A stretch of 64,000 nt of DNA from Sphagnum compactum. Taxonomy: Eukaryota; Bryophyta; Sphagnopsida; Sphagnales. Under the pieces are notes generated by a model. It saw nothing but the letters and a program-made list of their open reading frames with translations. It had not been told where the DNA came from and did not search any database. Positions 26,270-37,141 of the stretch are shown in pieces. A program made the position numbers and the translations under genes. Each line of letters starts with the position of its first letter. Position 1 is the first letter of the stretch. The stretch lies in the NCBI GenBank assembly GCA_965153455.1, contig OZ234497.1:3968001-4032000 (forward strand). Direction: 5' to 3'.

Positions 26270-26690
26270 AACAATTCTGACCCTAAGCCCAAAAATATTC
26301 TCACCCTAAGCCCAAATAGAGATTCACCTTAAACTCAAACAGATTTTCACCTTAGGCCCACAAAGAGTCCAACTTTAAGCTTGCAAAGATTTTCCCCCAA
26401 ACCCAAAAAGATTTTAAGCCCACAATAACAGAAAAAACATATTTAAAACTCAATTTATTTTGGCCTAGTGTGAGACCCTAAGCCACACAATTTTTTTAAA
26501 CACAAGCCCAAGCAAGTTTTGGCTTGGGCGTTTGGACTTAGGGTTAAAATATTTTTGAAAATATTGGCCTTAGGTAAGAATATTATTGAATATTTTGGCT
26601 TATGGTTAAAATCATTCTTGGCATCTGGACTTACAATTAAACTCTTTTTTTTTGACATCTTGGCCTAGGAATGACCAATTTGGCCCAGTC
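26270..26690. repeat. Inverted pair of degenerate ~30-bp arrays
   Basis: Positions 26270-26430 repeat a CACCCTAAGCCCAAA-AGATT motif about five times, and 26525-26690 repeat its complement (TTGGCTTAGGGTTAAAAT-like) about four times. The two halves could fold back over about 400 nt. Units are strongly diverged. Confidence 0.5.
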
Positions 26691-27831
26691 CTAGAATCAA
26701 ATTCCGTATGACTATTATTCTATTCCATAGTGAATAGTTTTTATGTACAATTTAGATGGCACAAATAATTTTCAAAATAAGTCATGTCCGAGACTTGAAT
26801 CTTGTGTGAAGAATGATTCATTCTGTTAAAACTTAGTCAGAAAACATGTAGATTCATGAGATAGGAATAAAAGCCTCCAAAATCTTCCCATTGTCACCAA
26901 TAAGCATCAAACCCACTGAAGTTTCAGATCAAAATAATATGATAGATATCATTATGAGGATAATAATAATTCTTCTTGCAATGGATTTCTTCCATTTGTG
27001 CCCAACCCCACCCAAAGAAATTTTTTTTGGATAAAAAATTAGCTGGAGCTAGTGTGACCTAGAGCCTCCTTGAAAGTTCCCACCAAGGCTTAAACAAAGG
27101 CAAAGTACAAAGCAGCAAGAGGCCAGAACAACATGCCCCAAAGCCAAAGGGGCAACACCAAGAACCCTGGCTGGAGCCAACTTAGAGCTTAGGGTACTGC
27201 CTTTTGGAGGTGGCCTCTAGAATCTAGACACTTGTGTGACAAGGCTATATTTTATTTAAGAGATCACCAATTCCAAAGCCCATTTGTTTTGCCAAAAAAG
27301 CAACCAAAAGTACATACATAAAAAAAAAAAAAGTTCTTTATTGTCACTATGCAAGTTAATCACCACAAGCCACCACTACAGCCCAAAAGGTTTAACACCT
27401 AAAAGCAGGTCCAGGGTGCTCCAATATGTGACCCTGCAAATGCTTTTTCCTCACATTCAAGTTTTAGTTATTTTACTTTTTTCCAACCCCACTGACTAAA
27501 ATTTAAACTGGGACGGCAAAAAGGTCAGAGACTACTAGCAGCAACCCACCCACCGGGATCAATCATTACGATTGGCCAATGAGAAACAGGGAACAAACGG
27601 TCAGATCACATTTATTACACTCTTCTGTGGTAGGTGTTGGTGTACATGCTTTCGGTGTACCTTCTACCAGCCTTAGCAAATTGAGCCAAAATGCTGGGTG
27701 GAAACTATTTTGGCGAGCCAAATTGCATGTTTTGACTTTTGTTCGTCTAATTTTAATTTGCAGGATCACTTACTGAGCACCTCTGGAGCTGCTCTAAGGG
27801 CCTCTTCCATTAGGCTCTTATGATCAGCCTT

Positions 27832-28050
27832 GGGTGGACCACTACCCATACTAGTACCAGGGAAGTTTTTTTAGGTTGCTTCTAACAATTGCAAACATTC
27901 CATCCATTTCAAGGTCATTAAGTCCCAGGCATTTCAAGATCAATATCAAGGTCTTTGAGTCCAAATTCAACACTTCCTTAGTCAAATATGATCGCTACAA
28001 GGCCAAACTCAAGAAGGTGAAGGTACACCAATGTGGGCATTCGTTCACCC
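27832..28050. mobile_element. GGGTGAAC-ended miniature element, second copy, 219 bp
   Basis: The left end GGGTGGACCACTACCCATAC and the right end, on the other strand, GGGTGAACGAATGCCCACAT are inverted and match the ends of the 24270-24470 element, again with a GTACC about 25 bp in. Size and spacing agree with that copy while the interiors differ. The target duplication is not evident. Confidence 0.42.
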
Positions 28051-31000
28051 TGGCCAGATCATCATCGATTTTGCCCTCAACAATAGGTTTCCATTACATT
28101 TGTTTCATCTAGCTCTGCCCATAATCACCTCACAACTCTACAGGTGAAGCATTGACCAAATACAAAGCAATGTGAGTTATATGGCTGAACTTGTGAGTCA
28201 CTAGGGGTCTCTTTCCATTGGGTTACTGCAATTGCAACTACACACAACAAGCTATGATCACAATACCCTAATGGGAAGCCACTAGGCTAATGTGGGCCCT
28301 GGCATAACAGTTGGGTTAACAGTTTATCACTAGTGAATGTTAATGAATTGACAGTCTAGCTCCTTTCTAGCCACGTTCTACTTGCACATAAGTTTCAATT
28401 AAAAATGGGTAACAAATGTCACCATACGGTGAGTCTTGACTCATAGTTTGATTCATAGTTCTCATAGCATTGACGAAATGGACCAAATGCAGGAGCTCTG
28501 AGATGAGTGTGAGTCAAATTAAGTGAATTTTTTTCTAAAATGTGTTGTCATCTATCATTTAAAAACTTGAAAGGTTTTTTAATAAGAGATCGCTAGAAAT
28601 TTCTTGCACAAGAAGTGTTCCTAAGGTTCTTAACATAATTATTTTCAGATTTCCAACTCAATTGCATCTCTCCAATGGAACATGCTTTGCCCATGCCACA
28701 AGAAGTATGGCTCCATTTCACTGGCTTTGCATTAGACTACTCTGATCCAAAATGCCGTACTGTGTGTAACTGTGATCATAACAGCCTAATGGAAAGAGAG
28801 CCTCAGATGTCCAATTTTCTGCCTGGTTTTCATTAAACTAAAGCATGAATATATTGAAATGAGGTTGATATCTGTTCCAGACTGGCATGGCGATGATTTT
28901 ATACACCAATTCATTACCTGGCAAATACCTGCATGCTCAGCATTCCACATCGGATTTTGCTTTGCTGGAGCCCAAGCATGCAGTCGGACAAAACTACTTT
29001 GGCATAAGTTATTGCAAACATTCACTCCCAAATTGTTTTGTTCTCCTTGTTCTGCAATGGATTTTTTTAATTATTTATTTTCCCCCATTTGTGCCAAAAA
29101 TTAATTATTTTTAAAAAAAAAAACGCAAAATGAGTACGGTAGCACATTTGAAAATGCTACTAGCTGTTAGACCATAATTTCACTTCCAATTGACTAGCTC
29201 TCTTTCTGAAGTGGAAAGAAGTGGCCATTCAATAGGCGGTGTCATCAATAGACCTAATTGGCAGGTGCCGATTCCTTAAATGACTCATAGGTGCGAATGC
29301 CATGGAGAGGCCGTAGTTTGGTTGTTTCCGAGTCATAGCTCTCACCTATGGGCTTGCCCTTACAAGTACTTAAAAATGGGCCGAATTCTAGGTGGGTGAG
29401 TAAAACAACTCTAGAAAATTCTGGAGAATCTTAAGGTCAAGAAAAATCATCAAGGCGCCTATACTAAGAGCCAGCAAAGCCTAAGAGGTCATCGAAACCG
29501 AGTAATTGAATTTGAAGCCCATACTTTGTTGAATGACATATCTTGAGAAGGAAGGGTTCCCAATGTGGATGGCAGATTCCGGGTCCTTGCAAGCGTCTCT
29601 ATGAGTGATGTGGCTAGGTTAGATTTTCTATGATTAAATGATACGAATGAAGGGCATTGTTAGACCTGCACACTAGAGCCGTCCAAGAGCAACCTCGGAT
29701 GACAAGTTGATTTTCTCAACTAGGCAACCAAAGTTGTCCACATTCCCACGATTGATGAACATGGAATATAAAATGAAAATATTATTACCATGAAAATGGG
29801 TATCACAAAGTCTTTATATCCCGAAGGAGATGAAAATTTTGAGGTGATGGAGATCATGTGACCAAAGAGATGAAAATTTCACACCCACAAAATCTGGAGG
29901 TACATGACTATTTGTAGAGATTATGTATGGACTAAAAATCACATAGAGAGCTATTCGTACTGTAGTGATCTATTTGCTACTAATAGACATGTCCTTGGAA
30001 ACCATATTTGGAAAACTAAGTTGGATGATGAATGTAATATGTACCTAACTTGGAGTACCTATTGCCAAAGAGTATTGCATTCTTCAAGGTTGTAAAACAT
30101 GAGTAAAAATATACATAGGATGTGGTTGATATGTGAAATTTTGAAGTGAAGATCTTTTCTATTTCTTCCAATCCCCAATTCCTCCACATCAAAGTATTCA
30201 TGTTCAAGATTTTACACCAAATTACCACAACTTTTAGGGTGATGCCCTTGTTAAGTAAACCAAAGTTAAATTTTGTTAATCAAATTTGAAGGTCATGGTT
30301 AATCAAACCAAGGTTCAATTTCTTAACCTGATTTGTTGAGTTGATTTCTAGCCCCTTGCCATTTGACTCCATCAAACACTAAACCCTCATCATGACCTCC
30401 TAACGATGGGCAAAATACCACCCCCAAGGGAGACTTTTTGAAGGATGATGAATTTGTTGGTTACCCAACAAACTTGCGTAGTAAAGCAAAGCAAGAATGT
30501 TTTGAAACCTTTCTTTGCACACATGGTTTATACTTAGTTTATACATTTTTTATCCACAGATTGGAGAAGGGATTTTTGATAGAAGGAATTCTAGAGATTC
30601 AAAGACAAAAAGAAAATTGTAGGTCCAAAAAAGCAAAATTCCTCATCCATTGAGGAAGGACCTAAATTGCACATGTTGTTGTTGTTGTTTGTTGAGCAAA
30701 ATAATGAGTTGTTGTGAGTTTCAATCTAATGACAATCAAGTCAACAATGTCACATATCATTTTGAAATGGTCGCTGGTTTCGGGAGGGGGGATATAGTTG
30801 ACCGATAGCCTCCTCGTGAGCATGACTCCCTAAACTCTTTACAAGTAGTTAAGAATGGATGGGCTAAGTAAGAACCAAAATGAGTCTTAATCAAAGTTGA
30901 ACATGGAAAAAATTGAGTTCTTCCATCCCTTTGGACTTCTGTGGAGTTTTTCCCTTATGAACCATCTTCAAAAATGAATTAGCAAGTAAACTACAACGGT

Positions 31001-33100
31001 CTAATTTTGCTAACCATTCCAAAATTTCATGACTCTTTGTCACGGTTTACTTTTCTCGATCCTGAAAGTGATTTTGGCTGTGGTGAACTGGCACCCAAAC
31101 TTGTATTTTCATCCTCTTGAGCGAGATGATCCCTTAGACGCTACATTTCATCTGAAAAAATTGTTAAATTTGGGGTCGGAGACATGGATTTGGTCTTAGG
31201 ACGAGAAATTTATAATGAAGTTTTGGAGTAGGAGACACTGATTTAGTTGTAGGTTGGGAGGTTTTATAATGTTTAGAAGCAACCCGAACCAAAAAAATAA
31301 ATAGGGAGTTTATTGAACAGATATTCACGGGGCATATCCAATTAGTTAGTGGAGAAACCTTAACGGATGCTTGCACCCCCCTTAAATAGAAAGCCACTTG
31401 AGGTGGAGCAAAAAAAAAAATCTCCAAATAAGTATGAGAAGTAAGGGAAAAGCCGACCTTTAGGAAATGTGTGTGACTTTTTCCATGCTTTTTAATATCC
31501 GATCGGAGCAAACAAAAAGTCGGCTATGGATATTTGTTTGTCGTCTTTCATCCTCTTTCAAAGCAAGGAGCCAAAAAAAATATGATCAATGAGACCTAAG
31601 TTGTCTTTTTTTGCGCACCACCCCCTACAAACAAAAACCCTACAAGTCTCAATTAGTGAACCCTAAAACAAGCCATGCCCAATTTCTTTTAGTAAACAAC
31701 TAACATTTCCTACCAAAAATTTAAACAAGAAATACCCAAATTTATTATTATTATTATTATTTTACCACACCTTCATATCCCCCTTCCCCCCCTTCCCCCC
31801 CTTCCCAAATGGAAGGACAAAATGTGAGGCCGAAAACCACTGGGACTAACACACTAAAGCGGCCAATGTACCGAAAGGCGAAAGGCCGAATGGGACGTTG
31901 CTGAGCAATGGCTGTTGTCCAACGAGGCTAAAGGCCAGAGGGAAAGGGCCAATGGTTGTTTTCGAAATTCCCAAAATCAGAGGGTAATCTGGAAACGCCG
32001 GGTGTGAACACGCGGGGTGTTGGGTCCTTAGGTAATGATAATTATACTTTACAAGCACACGTTGAAGAGTCCACCTACGAACAGGAAACTGGTAGGTAGC
32101 TATGCCCTACTAGGTACCGAGTACTGTAAAGTAGGTACTAGGTACTTACTAATAAAAGAAAAAGAAAAGGATAAGCCATGCCAGCTAGAATAGCTTTTTA
32201 TCCGTTCCGTTATGTAAAAGAATTGGAAAAGAAAAGAAACAAGAAAGAGAAGGGAAACATCTACCGTACTTTTACAACTGTATTGACCTTTTTTTCTTTC
32301 CTGGCAAAATTTCGCCAAAAAAGCGAATTAAAAAATAAAAATTTCCAAAATGAAGTAATTTTGAAGTGTTTGCATCGCCTGAAGTGAGGAAAGAAAAAGA
32401 AGAAATCGCCAGATTCCTATATTTTGGTTTTTTCAGTGTGTCTCCATGGATGTAGAAGATTGACGAAATATTTGTACCCCAAATTTTGTTTATGGCCAGA
32501 TTTGGCTAAATCTTGAATTTTTTTTCCGCCGAATGGAGAAAATTGGCCAAAAAAAACTGTACTGCAAATGTGGCAAAAAAATTTCAAAAATGTTTACGGT
32601 CGAATTTGGCGATTTTCTTTAAAAGAAAAAGAAATATTGCTAGAGAATATTCCCTTTTAATCATAGTTTTCGCATTTGGCGAAACTTCTCACCAACGAAC
32701 AACGCTGATTACCGTACTGTTGCAAATCATATTAGTGAGTTGATTTAGTGTGTAATTAGTGAGTAGTTTATCATCCCTCTGTTCGTCAAGTCTACGGGTG
32801 ACGAAGGAGACGACGACGGAAGCGCGCGCGTGTTTGATTTTCTTCTATTTTGTGTGCAATATTTTGTTGCCGTCTTCTGTCCGAGAAGGTTACGGGGAAG
32901 ACGGAGAAGCGGTCACGAGCGCGTGCTTGAATTAAATTTTTTTTTTCTCCATTTGGCTTCCTGCGGATATAACTATTTTTTGTTTCCGTGTTTTGTGGTT
33001 GTGTATTATGATCAGTGCGGCGACTGTTGTGTTGGTGGTGGTGGGGAGGGCGCGGGGGTGGGTTAGCTGTGTTTTACTATTGTGTCAGCAATTTGTATGA
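28051..33100. other. Spacer between the second GGGTGAAC element and the HSPRO-like gene
   Basis: No gene recognised. A TTA microsatellite is at 31743. From about 31850 CG content rises (ACGCCGGGTGTGAACACGCG), and 32760-33100 is strongly CG-rich (GACGACGACGGAAGCGCGCG), probably the distal promoter of the HSPRO-like gene. A GGTAGGTAG-like fragment (32090-32150) may be a scrap of the GGCC family. Confidence 0.5.
31743..31764. repeat. (TTA)n microsatellite
   Basis: Seven or so TTA trinucleotides, followed at 31782-31804 by a C-rich run with repeated CCTTCCCCCC units. Confidence 0.8.
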
Positions 33101-33652
33101 TCCACTAGGTACTGCTGTAGGCCTTTGGTGGACCGATCTGAGGTGGACAGACGTTGAAGGAAAGAAGGAGGGCGTGGCCGGGGGGGAAATCTGGAGGGAG
33201 ACTGGTGTGACGGGAAGGGAAGGAAGGGAAGGGGAGGAACGGAAGGAGCTTAGACCGGGAGAAGAGCAATGGATTAGCCTAAACCTGCTGGAATAATAAT
33301 ATTATTGTGAGAGTGTTCACGCGCATCCGGGGATTCTCGTGCCTTTTTATTCCAGCCGATGGATGAGGGCGAGAAAGGCGGAGTCGCAAGTTCGTGTTTA
33401 GAGGAGTGAGAAAACGAGAGGAAGAAAGAGAGAGATGAAGAGTTATTAGAGAACGCGGGAGAGAAACAGAAGAGAGATTTTCGTGTCGTCTGAGTATATC
33501 CGTTGTTGTCATCGTGCAATACACACGACACGTGAGCAAGAACGTGAAAGCAGAAGAATGAACGCCTGCGCGTGCGCTTGTTCTTGTAGGATTCTAGATT
33601 CCTAGATAGTGTTGTTGTTTCTGAGAGAGATTTAGGAACTCTGTGTGCGCAC

Positions 33653-33655
<3 letters not shown>

Positions 33656-33692
<37 letters not shown>
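33656..33692. repeat. (GA)n microsatellite in the HSPRO-like leader region
   Basis: A pure GA run of about 37 bp lies 680 bp before the HSPRO-like start codon. GA tracts are frequent in plant leaders and core promoters and can bind GAGA-binding (BBR/BPC) proteins; a regulatory role here is inference. Confidence 0.9.
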
Positions 33693-33694
<2 letters not shown>

Positions 33695-34375
33695 GCATTT
33701 GCAGCTTGTTTGCTTGCAAGAACGCGTTCTCGAGACTGAGCGAAGGAGACGGACAGTAGTGAGATTTTTCAAAGAAGTGTCGCAGGACGACAAAGTGAAG
33801 TGTCTTGTGTTTGCTGTAGAGCTTCGGATTGGGATATACAGCGTTCCAGGAGTGGGATACAGTGCCGTCAAGGCTCGTATTGTGAGCTTTTGTTGTTCCA
33901 GGAAACAGATCCTGATCACTTTTCTGCCTGGGAGAGTGTGCGGTCCTACCTTTGATGTTCGTGAATCTTTCTGTCTATTTCTCATAACAAGTTTATGTCT
34001 ACGTAGTAGGGGATTTCTTCTGAACCGATTCGGTCGCAGAGCTAGTGTTTGCCATCTTCCAATAGTGATCCTGGAAAAAGAAAAGGTTCTGCAAGATCTG
34101 TGCTCTGTATCGACAAGATTGTGTGAGCTTTGAAACGGAAAGATTTGAGCGTTCGGAGAGTTTGTTCCAGATTTCAATCAGAGCGTTGAGGAGTTTCCTG
34201 AACAGGAAATGATCGCGTTTCGGTCTCGATCTCCTACAATCCTCGTACAAGGACAGAAGGTCAGAAGAACCAGAAGAACTTCCTCCGCCGTCTTTCTTTC
34301 TTCGAGTGCGGCGTTGCTTTTGTCGTGTTCCACCGGCTTGTCAATCAGTACTCTGCGAGCGTCTTCCAGTATTGC
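33656..34375 (+). promoter_or_regulatory. Probable 5' leader of the HSPRO-like gene with upstream ORFs
   Basis: This CG-rich stretch directly precedes the HSPRO-like start. It opens with a 37-bp GA tract (33656-33692) and holds short upstream ORFs: 33955-33987 (10 codons plus stop), 33994-34005 (3 codons plus stop) and 34209-34379 (56 codons plus stop). The last overlaps the 34376 ATG as ATGA and ends three bases before the 34382 ATG. I cannot place the transcription start or rule out a leader intron, so treating this as mRNA leader is an inference from position and composition. Confidence 0.45.
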
Positions 34376-37141
34376 ATGACCATGGCGCATAATCGCAGTG
34401 AAGTCATGGATCCACGACGCTTGACGACCAGAACCCTCGGTGGAGTGCACTGTGCTCTGTTTCCAGGCACGCCGTTGTCAGTCTCTTTGGCGAACTGCGA
34501 CATCGATGCGCTTGTGCAGCCATCGCCAGCCCAAGTTGAAGGGTACGAGCTTTATCTCCATCTTCCTGAGCTGCGGCGGCTATGGCGGACGCGGCTCTAC
34601 CCTGAGGTTTGGCCTAACGAGCGCATCGTCAAACCTGCGTTGCACGGCTTGGAGATGGTGTTCAGAATGATTTCTTCCGTGTTGTGTGATACTCGGCCTT
34701 ACATCGATGGCGATGAGTGGCTGCGGCGGTTGGAGTCTTTGGCTAATATGCAGTTGGAACTTCTCTCTTGCATAGTGGAGAGGGATCAAGAAGCGCCTAC
34801 GATCAAGCCATCAAGCCATGTGGGTGCGGAGTCGTCGCCTCATGTTGTGTGGCACAAATCGGGATCGAGAGCGGTGGTGAGTAGACTTAGCCAGGAAAGC
34901 CTTCTGCCTCGACTCGCCGCTTGGAGAACAGCGCAGAGCGTGGGAGCCAGGTTGCAAATTGCCATCGAAAGCCACATGGCTCGTGCGCCCTTCACCCTCG
35001 GGCTTGGGGAGCCTAATCTTACTGGGAAGCCCATTCTCGAGTATGACAAGATCTGCACCCCACTGGAGGTAAGATTTTCGCGCGATTATGGTTGTAGTAG
35101 TGGCATTCGTGTGCCTTTCAGGTTTATGGACAGTCTAGGAGAGAAAAGTTTCAGGCGTCGTGGGTTCTGTTTCCGAAGCTCATAATGCCTTTGGACAGGA
35201 TCTGTGAAGACGACCAAAGCAGCAGAGATTGATGGGTCTTTTTGATGGCTCCAGAAGAAGAATCTGGAGGTCCTGTTTAAGCATAGTTTATAGTAATTTT
35301 CTCACAGAGCAACCATCTCAGGTTTCATCAACAATTGTGGGTGGTAATTGTTTCACAAGTTTCTTTCACAGTCTCTTTCATGGCATTATCAAGCATTTAA
35401 AGTTTGCCTTCTTGGGTGTCAGATTTATGCATGCAGGCAATCAGCTCCGGGACATCCAGAGGACCACACTCTCTCAACAGTTCATCAGATTATGGAGGCA
35501 TGGTTGGAAGTAGCTCAGGGCTTGCTGGAAACTGTTGAAGAGAAGGTGAAAGCCAGTAATTCTGAAGCAGCTGCCAAGATTTGCTGGCTTGTAGAAAGAG
35601 TGTGGAAACTTCTGATTTCGAACATGGACCTACTTCAGATTATGGATCCTGATGACTTTATGCAACTGAAGCATGAACTTGCTATCAACACCAGTTCTCA
35701 GCTTGGAGTTGACACCAGTGTGGAGCACATTGGAGCAGGTAAAAATGTGCTGTATCTCAAGTTATTTTTTATCATCAAAATAATAGTTTGTGTCAAAATT
35801 TGGGATAATTATTATACAATTAATTACTACACCCACTGTCAGGAGCAGATGAAGTCAGTGAGTAGTCATGGCAGCTCATCGATGCCATTTGTGATGAAGG
35901 TGATGGTCTGATATGTTGTGAGTGACTCATAGGGTCATGACCACAATCATTGTTGTATCACCTTTTAAGTGCTGTTGTGGAGATTTCTCTGCTTTAATCT
36001 CATACCCTTGTGTCTGATGTGGTTGTCTGGTGGTTTTATCATTGTTTCTGAGTATGATGAGTTCTCATAGACTTGGCTCTATCTCCAATAGTATAGCTTT
36101 GTTGTTGTAGGAAGGGAACTTGAACTGAGCTTTGCAGTTTTTGGATATTGTGGATCAGGTGCATATTGCTTGAGATCAACCATGCTGCGCAAAGTTACAA
36201 AGGCTTGTAAAGAGCTTCGACATCTGGTGCCAAAAGTGGTGGGAGTGGAAGCGGATCCTAAGGGAGGACCAAGGCTTCAAGAAGCAGTGATGGATCTCTT
36301 CCATTCTCATGGCTTGTGCACCCATGCTGTAGCTCCATGTAGTCGACAAATGGCTTACCACTCATCCACCATCCATCTTTTGCAAGCTTTTCAAGCTGTT
36401 GAAGCTGCAGTCAGACAGTTCTATTTCTCCTATCAGCAGCTTGTAATTGCAGTGATGGGGAGTGGGGAATATAAGGGTTCATTACAGACAGAGATCTCAG
36501 CTGCAGATGCCCTTTCTCAAATTTACTTCGAGCCACCATACTTTCCCAGCCTTGATGGTGCAAAGACATTTTTAGGCAACTACTGGAATCATAACCCAGA
36601 ACTTGAGGAGGGTGCAATTATGAAACAGCTGGTGGTAGAGAAGGCTTCCATGGAGAGAACCAGAAATCCTTCCAGCATCATCAGCAGCAACAGTGGTGGT
36701 AGCAACAAGGACACTGATGAGGATATGGCTTCCAAGGTATATTCTGATCTATTCTGCATTGCAATGTGAGTGATTGTGAGACCCTCATTACTCTAAAATG
36801 CATGGTGTGGAGTCCAATGAGAATCGTGGCAAAGATATGCTTGTGGCTTTCAGCCCTGAGTCTCACACATTGTTCATAGTTTGTTACCTTTCATGTTAGC
36901 TGCATCTCTTCTTTTGTGAACATCTTATTAAGCATAGCAGCTCCAATCTGATGAGAGTTATTCAGCCATATTCTCTCCCTGCATCTCTCAACAGATATTG
37001 AGTATTGAGTATTGAGTTGGGCACAATTGATTCTGTTTGTGGCTGCAGGAAAGTTTAGGTTCTTTGGAGAAGAAGCAAAGCGTTGATGGTGGCATGTCAT
37101 ACAAACACCTCCACATTTACCAGGGAGCCATGGGGGCATAA
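34376..37141 (+). CDS. HSPRO/Hs1pro-1-like protein (basal defence, SnRK1-associated family)
   Basis: Spliced model: exons 34376-35068, 35423-35738, 36159-36736, 37049-37141; all introns are GT-AG and phases match (0, 1, 0), giving 559 residues. The start is ATG 34376 or ATG 34382; the latter sits in a strong ACCATGG context. Family hallmarks seen: YELYLHLPELRRLW (57-70), the GLGEPN...GKPILEYDKIC stretch before intron 1, HPEDHTLSTVHQIMEAW (242-258), MDPDDF (305-310), DPKGGPRLQEA (369-379), IHLLQAFQAVEAA (408-420), DALSQIYFEPPYFPSLD (453-469) and AKTFLGNYWNH (471-481). Known for the family: sugar beet Hs1pro-1 and Arabidopsis HSPRO1/2 act in nematode or bacterial basal defence and bind SnRK1 subunits; they are thought to be mostly alpha-helical. 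Odd: about 78 residues follow the usual end of the family, Ser/Asn/Lys rich, the last 30 from a small fourth exon. If that exon is not used, the frame stops at 36769. Exon 1 is much richer in CG than the flanks. Family assignment is secure; function here is inferred. Confidence 0.88.

Noticed and set aside
33632-34177. 181-codon minus-strand and 162-codon plus-strand frames over the GA tract
   Set aside because: They translate the microsatellite (RERERE / LSLSLS) and the CG-rich leader; they are shadows of the HSPRO-like leader.
35120-35231. Alternative exon in HSPRO-like intron 1 (open frame after TTTCAG at about 35122)
   Set aside because: It reads protein-like and in phase, but it has no suitable donor before its stop and would place too many residues between two adjacent conserved motifs; the acceptor at 35422 gives the family spacing (E-IY).
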